The notes: generated from the letters alone by a model not told the origin. A stretch of DNA of 5,736 nt from Euryarchaeota archaeon UBA60 (GCA_002503395.1 DARQ01000126.1:10464-16199), one strand, 5' to 3'. Shown: positions 1-4,983, numbered from the stretch's first letter. Numbers and translations are program-made.

Positions 1-585
1 TCCTTGACCTTGTCCCTGACCTTGCCCTTGACCTTGTCCCTGTCCTTGACCGGAACCTTGGCCTTGGCCTTCGCCTTGGCCTTGGTCTTCGGATTCGCCG
101 CCACCTTGGGTGCCGCCGTCTCCGCTACCGGCTTGAGACTGCTGGAAGTCTGGGTCGTAGGCGTCGGGGATTCCATCGCCGTCAGAGTCGCTATACTCAC
201 CGTCGTTCGGGTCGTTCGGGTATTGATCGACATTGTCGTTCTTACCGTCGCCATCCGTGTCGGCGTTGTTTGGGTTGGTACCCATAGCATACTCTTGGCT
301 GTTGGTCAAGCCGTCACCGTCTGGGTCTGCCTGGCCGTCGCCGCCGTTAAGCGGGTCCAATCCGTTGGCAACTTCCCATCCATCTGGTAGGCCGTCTCCG
401 TCGCTATCTGCATTGTTCATGTTCGTGCCTTGTTGCTGTTCTTCTGCATTAGTTAGTCCGTCTCCGTCCCAGTCAGCACCGCCATCAGACGGGTCAAGTG
501 GGTCAGAACCGTCGCCACTTACCACTGCTAGAGTGGAGGTTGCGAGAAGTACTGCAATAAGCAAACTCATTATTCTATTCTTCAT
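1..585 (-). CDS. Exported DxDxDG-repeat (thrombospondin type 3-like) protein, 3' end cut by window edge
   Basis: Translation from the ATG at 585-583 stays open for 195 codons to base 1, so the C-terminus lies outside the window. Residues 1-24 form a Sec-type signal peptide: basic start (MKNR), a hydrophobic core, and a small-residue region ending near Val-Ser-Gly. Five acidic DxDxDG motifs follow at about residues 38, 60, 87, 109 and 133. Several sit in the context GTN-x-NNADxDGDG, which is typical of thrombospondin type 3-like calcium-binding repeats. From about residue 152 the chain becomes Gly-rich, and residues 168-195 are almost pure Gln-Gly dipeptides with a few Glu and Ser. The likely role is an extracellular or cell-surface calcium-stabilised spacer, whose partner domain may lie beyond the edge. 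The start is supported by a strong ribosome binding site 8 bases upstream. The class is well supported; the exact function is unknown. Confidence 0.85.
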   Translation of the reverse strand, partial: MKNRIMSLLIAVLLATSTLAVVSGDGSDPLDPSDGGADWDGDGLTNAEEQQQGTNMNNADSDGDGLPDGWEVANGLDPLNGGDGQADPDGDGLTNSQEYAMGTNPNNADTDGDGKNDNVDQYPNDPNDGEYSDSDGDGIPDAYDPDFQQSQAGSGDGGTQGGGESEDQGQGEGQGQGSGQGQGQGQGQGQGQGQG

Positions 586-593
586 ATTTGATC

Positions 594-600
594 TCTCCTT
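594..600 (-). promoter_or_regulatory. Ribosome binding site for the DxDxDG-repeat gene
   Basis: The minus strand reads AAGGAGAGATC just before the ATG at 585, with 8 bases between AAGGAGA and the start. It resembles the archaeal Shine-Dalgarno consensus GGAGGTGATC and fixes the start codon. Immediately upstream is an A-rich tract (601-617) that could serve as promoter A/T box or as an unstructured leader. Confidence 0.7.
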
Positions 601-614
601 TATTTTTTTTTATT

Positions 615-854
615 TTACTGATCAGAGAACCCGCTGTTCTCTCTTTCCATCGATACTCGAGACTGGCTCGAAAAGTCGCATGGGATGGTGCGGGCGTCTT
701 CTCCCCCGAAAACACCCGAAAAGCGGGCGCTGTAAAGGGGTGATTGGGATGAGGAAACAGTGCTTACGCCGATGTCGTTGACACCCTGCAGTATCATCGC
801 AGTGTGGCGATTATCTCTATTATTCAGCGCTGTTACTTGGTTATCCTCTTGCAT
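615..854 (-). CDS. Possible small hypothetical protein, 79 residues (weak)
   Basis: An ATG-started frame runs between the two hairpins. Roughly 60% of its codons begin with a purine, which is mildly coding-like. It has no hydrophobic core, no recognisable motif and only a poor ribosome binding site (CGTGAAAATTA before the ATG). Its last codons are made from hairpin copy 1, so at least that end is probably not under protein-level constraint. It could be a real small protein, a decayed gene, or chance in a low-stop region; chance or decay seems more likely. Confidence 0.18.
   Translation of the reverse strand: MQEDNQVTALNNRDNRHTAMILQGVNDIGVSTVSSSQSPLYSARFSGVFGGEDARTIPCDFSSQSRVSMERENSGFSDQ
624..642. 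repeat. Hairpin repeat, copy 1
   Basis: AGAGAAC-CCGCT-GTTCTCT forms a perfect 7-base-pair stem with a 5-base loop. It matches the hairpin at 876-894 at 16 of 19 positions, and two of the three differences form one compensated pair (A-T against G-C). GATACT plus GA follows at 652, as it does after copy 2 at 908. On the minus strand this copy lies about 40 bases upstream of the exported protein's start, so it could be in that leader. Confidence 0.6.
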
Positions 855-875
855 TAATTTTCACGTTTCGTTCGT

Positions 876-894
876 AGGGAACCCGCCGTTCCCT
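876..894. repeat. Hairpin repeat, copy 2
   Basis: AGGGAAC-CCGCC-GTTCCCT forms a perfect 7-base-pair stem with a 5-base loop, paralogous to the hairpin at 624-642. It lies about 60 bases past the stop of the 255-residue minus-strand gene. No T-run follows on either strand, so it is not a clear intrinsic terminator. Confidence 0.6.
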
Positions 895-955
895 CTAAAC
901 TTCGCTGGATACTAGATGCTTATGAAGCCTGCGCGCGGCGGCATCAACGCTTTTT

Positions 956-1723
956 TCATGCATCTGGAGATAGTGTGGGCGAAGTTGAGGATGAAGATGA
1001 TGAACTCGGTAAGAGTACACTTGCGGGGTGGAAACTCAGCCATCGCGCGGTCGGCTCGCGCATTCCCTCATCGCGAAAACGATACTGCCGCAGGCGACCA
1101 TGGCCTTCGGCCTCAGCGAATACACCGCCATCGTCCTCTATACCGGCCTTCATGGCGAGACGGGTAATGGCGATTTTTGCTGCCCTGATGGTATTCGAGG
1201 CTTCCTTCAATTCCTCGGCACTATCGCTGGCCAGCGCCAAGCGATCGATGAGTTGGCCCTGAGAAGCTCCCTCAGGGGCGCTGGCAATCATCCCCAAGAT
1301 AATAAATTGGTCTTTGGTCGAGGCATCCCAACGTTCCCATTTCTCGGTGAATCTCTCCTCAAGATTCAGTAACCAATCTTTCTTCTCGCCTTTGAATTGG
1401 CGTGGATTGATTCCCTTACTCGAACTTAGATTGAGGTTATAGCACTGGTTGCCCTTGGGAAGAACTTCGGAGAAGTGATGAAACTTCCACTCACGCTCAA
1501 GCCAATTATCGACCTGTGTCAATAGGAAAGGGTCACTCCCTCTGGTCTGATATATCCCCTTGCGGAGTAATTTCGGGGCTATATTGCGAAAGCCCTCGGG
1601 GTCGCGCTTGGAAAAAATCTCAAATGCTTCGACCAGCCGCTTGACCTGCTTCTTGCGTGCCCGCTCATCTCGCCTATCGGAAAGCGGTTTCTCGGCTGCC
1701 ATCGGTTGGCTTGTGGTCATCAT
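956..1723 (-). CDS. Uncharacterised 255-residue soluble protein with probable helical C-terminal domain
   Basis: I do not recognise the family. The frame is convincingly coding, with ordinary amino-acid composition over 255 residues, no signal peptide and no membrane segment. Residues 15-58 are strongly basic and helical in character (a DRRDERARKKQVKR stretch), which suggests nucleic-acid contact. Residues 72-135 are Trp-rich. Residues 136-218 contain helix-type segments (around 138-165 and 168-194) followed by a segment ending RLRQYRF, an order that would fit a winged helix; this is inference only. Seven consecutive serines at 240-246 introduce a short Ser/Thr/Pro tail. The start is uncertain between Met1, Met2 and Met8, because no clear ribosome binding site precedes them. 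A 92-base repeat element lies 35 bases upstream of the start and may carry its promoter. A role as DNA- or RNA-binding regulator is possible but unproven. Confidence 0.75.
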   Translation of the reverse strand: MMTTSQPMAAEKPLSDRRDERARKKQVKRLVEAFEIFSKRDPEGFRNIAPKLLRKGIYQTRGSDPFLLTQVDNWLEREWKFHHFSEVLPKGNQCYNLNLSSSKGINPRQFKGEKKDWLLNLEERFTEKWERWDASTKDQFIILGMIASAPEGASQGQLIDRLALASDSAEELKEASNTIRAAKIAITRLAMKAGIEDDGGVFAEAEGHGRLRQYRFRDEGMREPTARWLSFHPASVLLPSSSSSSSTSPTLSPDA

Positions 1724-1757
1724 TATTCAAATCCATTTCGTTGCCCTGTGCCGGAAG

Positions 1758-1849
1758 CGAAGGCTACTATGTATTGTTACGAAGTTCGGCCTTCGGGGTA
1801 TGGGTCGTCTGTGGTGTATCCCCTTTAGCGAAGGCCGAGCTTCGACTTG
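1758..1849 (-). repeat. 92-base intergenic element, copy A, with 16-base-pair inverted repeat
   Basis: This segment aligns over equal length (one single-base indel each way) with 3717-3808. The first 36 bases match at 27 positions, with eight of nine differences being transitions; the blocks ATCCCCTT and CGAAGGCCG match exactly. In this copy 1780-1795 pairs with 1829-1844 as a 16-base-pair stem with a single G-T pair, leaving a 33-base loop. Read on the minus strand it lies 35 bases upstream of the 255-residue gene, in the same position as copy B before the membrane-protein gene. Possible roles are promoter or operator, a transcript-end signal for the upstream gene, or a small non-coding mobile element. 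Confidence 0.55.
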
Positions 1850-2022
1850 CTGAGCCGAAATACTCCGAACGCTCGGCTAAGTCTCTTACCTGCATTCTGA
1901 TGCCTACTGGCAACAGCCTTGCACTCGTATTCGTCGTCTTCCTCTCGGTCGACATACGTAATGCTACATATTGTCCGGTCGACCTCACAGTGCCCTTCGC
2001 TTAGATTCCACCGACTAGTGCG
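1825..2022 (-). other. Coding-like open frame without a start codon, -1 frame to the ubiquitin-like gene
   Basis: On the minus strand a 65-codon frame runs from just after an in-frame stop at 2025-2023, across the end of the ubiquitin-like gene, to a TAA at 1827-1825. It has no ATG, GTG or TTG. Its composition is protein-like: about 64% of codons start with a purine, there is an acidic block DREEDDEYECK, three cysteines (C...C...C) and a basic C-terminus. A -1 shift near the end of the ubiquitin-like gene would append it directly after Gly-Gly. A competing GTG-started frame (1988-1767) covers the same bases and looks less coding-like. It may be a decayed gene, a sequencing-error split, a programmed frameshift product, or chance. 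Confidence 0.25.
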
Positions 2023-2219
2023 TTAGGCATCAAGATCGTACCGACCTTGGCCCAATCTGCCTTGGCCAGAAATTCCCCGTCGACTAGACGGTTATCGGCA
2101 AAGACCCAGGTGTTAGGTTGGGAGGTAAGACGCTGGATGGTCTCCTCCTTGGTCAGTTGTAGGGTCGTGTGTCCGGTATTGTCGGCGATCTTTACTGTGG
2201 TGCGTATGTTATTGCTCAT
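2001..2219 (-). CDS. Small ubiquitin/ThiS/MoaD-like beta-grasp protein ending Gly-Gly-Ile
   Basis: The 72-residue product has the expected layout of a beta-grasp modifier: strand (TTVKIAD), strand (TTLQLT), helix (KEETIQRL), strand (TWVFAD), a loop with LVDG, and a last strand (TILM) leading to a C-terminal Gly70-Gly71. From memory of ubiquitin, residues 39-71 align without gaps to ubiquitin 44-76, with 11 identities including Phe40, Ala41, Leu45, Asp47, Gly48, Leu51, Thr61 and both glycines. Proteins of this fold act as sulfur carriers (ThiS, MoaD, SAMP, Urm1) or protein modifiers after activation of the terminal glycine by an E1-like enzyme. Here one Ile follows the di-glycine, so processing would be needed, or it is not conjugated. 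No E1, E2 or JAMM gene lies in the window. The start is set by AGGAG 8 bases upstream. It could alternatively be an unrelated small alpha/beta protein with a fortuitous GG. Confidence 0.6.
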   Translation of the reverse strand: MSNNIRTTVKIADNTGHTTLQLTKEETIQRLTSQPNTWVFADNRLVDGEFLAKADWAKVGTILMPNALVGGI

Positions 2220-2227
2220 TTTATTCT

Positions 2228-2232
2228 CCTGC
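2228..2232 (-). promoter_or_regulatory. Ribosome binding site of the ubiquitin-like gene
   Basis: The minus strand carries AGGAG followed by the A-rich spacer AATAAAAA (8 bases) and then ATG. It abuts the 6-base-pair hairpin at 2232-2246, so folding of that hairpin could affect ribosome access. Confidence 0.65.
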
Positions 2233-2246
2233 CATCGTATGGCAAT
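2232..2246 (-). promoter_or_regulatory. Palindrome at the predicted transcription start of the ubiquitin-like gene
   Basis: TGCCAT-CGT-ATGGCA is a perfect 6-base-pair inverted repeat with a 3-base centre. It covers the position about 25 bases downstream of the A/T box, where archaeal transcription would begin, and ends at the ribosome binding site. It could be a repressor operator or a 5' leader hairpin. Confidence 0.4.
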
Positions 2247-2266
2247 AGCACAGATTCCTCACCCAA

Positions 2267-2274
2267 TATAAACC
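2267..2274 (-). promoter_or_regulatory. Archaeal TATA box for the ubiquitin-like gene
   Basis: The minus strand reads TTTATATT, a close match to the archaeal box A. With the usual spacing, initiation would fall near 2245, giving a leader of about 26 bases that contains the Shine-Dalgarno sequence. Confidence 0.55.
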
Positions 2275-2358
2275 ACGAACTCAAGTGAGCCACCCCCTGA
2301 GATGGTAAATCGCCCTTCGTAAGCCTCATCCCCCGGCACTGTAACGGCTCACTGAGGG

Positions 2359-2913
2359 ATGGTTGTGCGGCGCTCGAGAATGGCAAAACCGGGTGAAGAT
2401 TTGCCCGCGGGATATTTCACCACCCGTTACCAAACCCTGCGCCAACCGTTGGGTTTCCCTTCGGGAGCTGAACACATCGACGATGATGGGCAAGCCCTAC
2501 ACGCATGGGTAGGGGTTGATGGCGAAGTGGTGGCGGTCGGGCGTGCGCATCTGATTCCGCCCGACGAAGATGGTAGTGCGGCTGACCATGCCGGTGCGGA
2601 TGCAGCGACCTGCCCGGCCTTTGCCCCGCTCAATGGCGCGGAGGATTTTCCCCCCCCTGATGATTTGCGACCAGCCTTCCAGATTCGCCAGATGGGCACG
2701 CTCGAGAAATGGCGTCGTCAAGGTTGTGCCAGAGATATCCTGGAACTTCTTGAGGCCGGGGCTCGCACCCAGTGGGGTTGTGCCAGCGGTTGGCTTCAGG
2801 CGCGATTGCCGGCCATTACGTTCTACGAAAGGATGGGGTGGACGGCCTTTGGGCCAACCTACGAGGTAGAAGGAATCGGGCCGCACGTATCAATGTACAA
2901 GTTGTGCCGGTGA
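2359..2913 (+). CDS. GNAT family N-acetyltransferase
   Basis: The 184-residue product follows the GNAT plan. Residues 20-62 (RYQTLRQPLGFPSG, then DDDGQALHAW and VDGEVVAVGRAHL) match the first helix and strands of small ElaA/YjdJ-like acetyltransferases. Residues 108-131 (FQIRQMGTLEKWRRQGCARDIL) form motif A, where the acetyl-CoA pyrophosphate loop normally reads Q/R-x-x-G-x-G/A; here it is RRQGCA. Residues 147-162 (ARLPAITFYERMGW) form motif B with the usual catalytic-position Tyr156. The end GPHVSMYK is characteristic. It would transfer an acetyl group from acetyl-CoA to an amine; the substrate is unknown. A Pro/Asp-rich insertion of about 35 residues (67-103) widens the region before motif A. 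The start is uncertain: ATG 2359 directly follows GAGGG, whereas GTG 2365 or ATG 2380 would give the Shine-Dalgarno sequence normal spacing. It is the only large plus-strand gene and overlaps its neighbour tail to tail by 24 bases. Confidence 0.85.
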   Translation: MVVRRSRMAKPGEDLPAGYFTTRYQTLRQPLGFPSGAEHIDDDGQALHAWVGVDGEVVAVGRAHLIPPDEDGSAADHAGADAATCPAFAPLNGAEDFPPPDDLRPAFQIRQMGTLEKWRRQGCARDILELLEAGARTQWGCASGWLQARLPAITFYERMGWTAFGPTYEVEGIGPHVSMYKLCR

Positions 2914-3675
2914 CTTCTCATGTCGTGTAACGAAGATGCCGATGATTGAAATCGGAATCAGAAGACAACCTACGACGGGAAGAAAATCAGCTATGATCTC
3001 CAACGCTTCACCCCCTGAGGTTTCATACTCAATCCAACGAGCATATTCGTCCTCGTGGGCGAGGAGGAGATTGGCATCATCGTCAACAGCCAACCATGCA
3101 ACCGACCAGTCATTATTACGCCATGATTGGCATTCTAATTTGTACCATGTTTCTCCATCTGCTTGGGTAGTTTGCGAATCTTGTACATCACCTTGTTCGG
3201 CCCAGCAATTCCCATCTTTTATCTCCACGTCTATCCATGTAATCTGGTCAATTTCGGCACTGTCCGGGTATGATGTCACCTTCATCTCAACCCCATCGAT
3301 AGTGACCTTTTCTATTATTTTACTACCATCGTAATCGTCATAGTTTCGGTAGTTGTTGTCGTAGGCGATATCCATGAAAATTGGCACCACTGTCATCAGC
3401 GAGATTATTGTAACAACCAGCAGTAATTTGAAACGGCCATTGTTGGTACTGATCAGTTGTCTGTACCAACCACTGAACGATAACTTTGGCTGAACTCCGG
3501 CCATCACCCCATAGGGAGATGCTGCGACCCCCCCGGCGCCACCCGGAGTTGCAACCTGCCCGCTCAGCAATGGGGCGACTTGGCCTCCGGGTGAGGCAAA
3601 GGCACCGACCACCACGCTCGGTGGTGGGGTTTGTACCTCCTGATCTACCGACCCATCGCCGGATTCCTCTTCCAT
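2890..3675 (-). CDS. Uncharacterised two-pass membrane protein with Pro/Gly-rich N-terminus
   Basis: No family is recognised. The 261-residue product has an acidic start (MEEESGDGSVDQE), then a Pro/Gly/Ala/Val-rich, probably disordered segment to residue 65. Transmembrane helix 1 spans about 83-104 and transmembrane helix 2 about 229-249, with an acidic, Trp- and Tyr-rich domain of about 120 residues between them. Basic residues just before helix 1 (R81, K83) and just after helix 2 (R251, K254) predict both ends inside and the central domain outside. Cys157 and Cys182 in that domain could form a disulfide. The start has no obvious Shine-Dalgarno sequence (CTTGAATTACCGCC before ATG), so translation may be leaderless or weak. 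A 92-base repeat lies 41 bases upstream of the start. The last 24 bases overlap the convergent acetyltransferase gene. Confidence 0.75.
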   Translation of the reverse strand: MEEESGDGSVDQEVQTPPPSVVVGAFASPGGQVAPLLSGQVATPGGAGGVAASPYGVMAGVQPKLSFSGWYRQLISTNNGRFKLLLVVTIISLMTVVPIFMDIAYDNNYRNYDDYDGSKIIEKVTIDGVEMKVTSYPDSAEIDQITWIDVEIKDGNCWAEQGDVQDSQTTQADGETWYKLECQSWRNNDWSVAWLAVDDDANLLLAHEDEYARWIEYETSGGEALEIIADFLPVVGCLLIPISIIGIFVTRHEKSPAQLVH

Positions 3676-3716
3676 GGCGGTAATTCAAGCCGTAAGCATT
3701 TCATCATTTCCGCAAC

Positions 3717-3808
3717 CGAAGGTCACTACATGTCGTTACGACGTTCAGTCTTAGGAGGGAAAGGTTGTGCCGAGTTCATCCCCTTACCGAAGGCCGTACC
3801 TGAATTTG
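3717..3808 (-). repeat. 92-base intergenic element, copy B
   Basis: Homologous to 1758-1849 over the same length, with shared blocks CGAAGG, GTTACGA-x-GTTC, ATCCCCTT and CGAAGGCCG. Read on the minus strand it begins 20 bases after the aminotransferase stop and ends 41 bases before the membrane-protein start. The long internal stem of copy A is not kept here; instead the CCGAAGGCC arm can pair with the aminotransferase's 3' end. Confidence 0.55.
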
Positions 3809-3842
3809 AATCTTAGTGACCCTCGTTTTATTGGCCTTCGGT
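3786..3842 (-). terminator. Candidate stem at the 3' end of the aminotransferase gene
   Basis: ACCGAAGGCC (3786-3795) and GGCCTTCGGT (3833-3842) are a perfect 10-base-pair inverted repeat with a 37-base loop that contains the aminotransferase stop codon. There is no strong T-run on the minus strand after it, so a role in termination or mRNA-end protection is only a suggestion. Confidence 0.25.
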
Positions 3843-4979
3843 GATATTTTCGAGCCACTGGCGCAGACGTCGACAGCCCTCGCGGATATTGTCGATATTT
3901 GTGGCATAGGAGATTCGGCAATACCCCTCGCCACCCTGCATCAGGCTGGCAGGGATCAGTTGTACCTGCGCCTCGGATAGGGCCCGGCGGGCGAAGGTCT
4001 TGTCATCCATTCCGGTAGCGGTGATATCGATGATGATGTAGAATGCCCCCTCGGGTTTGTTGACCGATAGTTGTGGGATATTGGACAATTCCTCAAATAC
4101 AACCTCACGCCGCTCGGCAAAGGCATTGTGCATCGGCAAACGCCCCGCATCATCGAACAAGGCAAAGGCCGCCGCCTTCATCGTGAAGGTCGGCACGTGG
4201 GTGGCGGCGCTGGTCTGGCACAGGTGCAATGCGCGCATCGCCTCGGGTGGACCAGCACAGAAGCCCAACCTCCACCCGGTCATCGCCCAGGATTTTGACC
4301 AACCTCCGATGGTGATGGTCCTCTCCCAACCCCCTTCAATGGTCGAAGGTGAGGTGTATGGATGGTCTGACCACACCATTGTTGCATAGATCATGTCATC
4401 GATTATCCACAGGTCGTGGCGTGTCGCTAAATCAACCAAAGCCTTGGTCTCCTGTGGGGTATAGACCGCCCCCGTCGGGTTATTGGGTGAGTTGATGAAG
4501 ATGAATTTCGTCTTCTTTGTGACCGCCGCCTCCAACGCTTCCATGTCGGGGTGAAACGATGGGCGGTGGGTCGGGACGTGCACCGGGGTCATTCCGATCA
4601 AGCGAATCTGGGCATCATAGGTAGGCCAAGCTGGGGCAAGAAGCAACACCTCATCGCCGGGATTACCCAATCCCATCAGCGCATAGAGCAGGGCTTGCTT
4701 ACAGCCGGGGGTGACGACCACATCTTCCCAGCCGACCTCAATACCACATCTCTCGTCAAGAAAGCGTGCCACGGTTCTGCACAACTCTTCACTTCCACTG
4801 GGGCGGGTGTAAGAAGTCTCTCCATCGCGCAGGGATTGGATGGCCACCTCCCTGATACCCTCAGGGGTGGTGAAGTCGGGCTGACCGACGGTGAAACGGA
4901 TGACTCCTTCTGGAGGAGGGGTGAGAAAATCGGTAAAGCCCTTGCCAACACTGTCCAAATGTCGATTCATATCCGGCAT
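3828..4979 (-). CDS. Class I/II PLP-dependent aminotransferase (aspartate aminotransferase-like)
   Basis: The 383-residue product has full length for fold-type I aminotransferases (COG0436-like). From the ATG at 4979, visible landmarks are FTVGQPDF (29-36), TPGCKQALLYAL (90-101), SPNNPTG with Asn167 (164-170), the Asp195-x-x-Tyr198 cofactor pair (DDMIY), SKSWAMTGWRLG with the Schiff-base Lys229, and RISYA with Arg355 binding the substrate carboxylate. It should transfer an amino group between an L-amino acid and a 2-oxo acid in the cytoplasm; which amino acid cannot be told from sequence. A GTG at 4997 extends the frame by six codons, but AGGTGG (4984-4989) lies 4 bases before ATG 4979, so I prefer that start; ATG 4970 is a second option. 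It is divergent from the tRNA-Cys gene. Everything needed for activity appears present. Confidence 0.95.
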   Translation of the reverse strand: MPDMNRHLDSVGKGFTDFLTPPPEGVIRFTVGQPDFTTPEGIREVAIQSLRDGETSYTRPSGSEELCRTVARFLDERCGIEVGWEDVVVTPGCKQALLYALMGLGNPGDEVLLLAPAWPTYDAQIRLIGMTPVHVPTHRPSFHPDMEALEAAVTKKTKFIFINSPNNPTGAVYTPQETKALVDLATRHDLWIIDDMIYATMVWSDHPYTSPSTIEGGWERTITIGGWSKSWAMTGWRLGFCAGPPEAMRALHLCQTSAATHVPTFTMKAAAFALFDDAGRLPMHNAFAERREVVFEELSNIPQLSVNKPEGAFYIIIDITATGMDDKTFARRALSEAQVQLIPASLMQGGEGYCRISYATNIDNIREGCRRLRQWLENITEGQ

Positions 4980-4983
4980 ACTA

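Larger units (their letters stand above)
586..955. other. 370-base spacer with paired hairpins and no firm gene
   Basis: This stretch between two minus-strand genes holds the ribosome binding site and A-rich leader of the exported protein, two similar 19-base hairpins (624-642 and 876-894), and one uncertain 79-codon frame on the minus strand. I looked for tRNA, SRP RNA and RNase P RNA signatures and found none that hold. The part at 690-745 is rich in short C- and G-runs, including CCCGAAAA twice in tandem (705-712 and 715-722), with no clear fold. Confidence 0.4.

Noticed and set aside
4..390. Long plus-strand open frame of Leu/Thr/Val-rich sequence
   Set aside because: It is the antisense shadow of the Gln-Gly and DxDxDG repeats; the minus-strand frame has a signal peptide, repeats and ribosome binding site.
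660..860. Possible structural RNA (SRP RNA or RNase P RNA)
   Set aside because: GAGGAAAC and some G/C runs look suggestive, but the conserved cores and pairing of these RNAs could not be found.
926..956. G/C-rich stretch followed by six T's, plus-strand terminator look-alike
   Set aside because: No gene on the plus strand leads into it and the stem does not pair well.
1767..1988. GTG-started 73-codon minus-strand frame 12 bases after the ubiquitin-like stop
   Set aside because: It runs through the non-coding 92-base repeat, shows no recognisable motif, and is less coding-like than the overlapping frame one base away.
1657..2004. Plus-strand frame across the spacer and copy A
   Set aside because: It is antisense to the start of the 255-residue gene and crosses the repeat. 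A weak protein likeness to the plus frame of copy B breaks at single-base indels.
2284..2353. Inverted repeat AGTGAGCC ... GGCTCACT before the acetyltransferase
   Set aside because: Eight pairs around a 54-base loop, with no T-run or known motif; likely chance, though it does lie just before the gene.
2497..2886. 129-codon minus-strand frame inside the acetyltransferase
   Set aside because: It is a shadow; the plus-strand frame has complete GNAT motifs.
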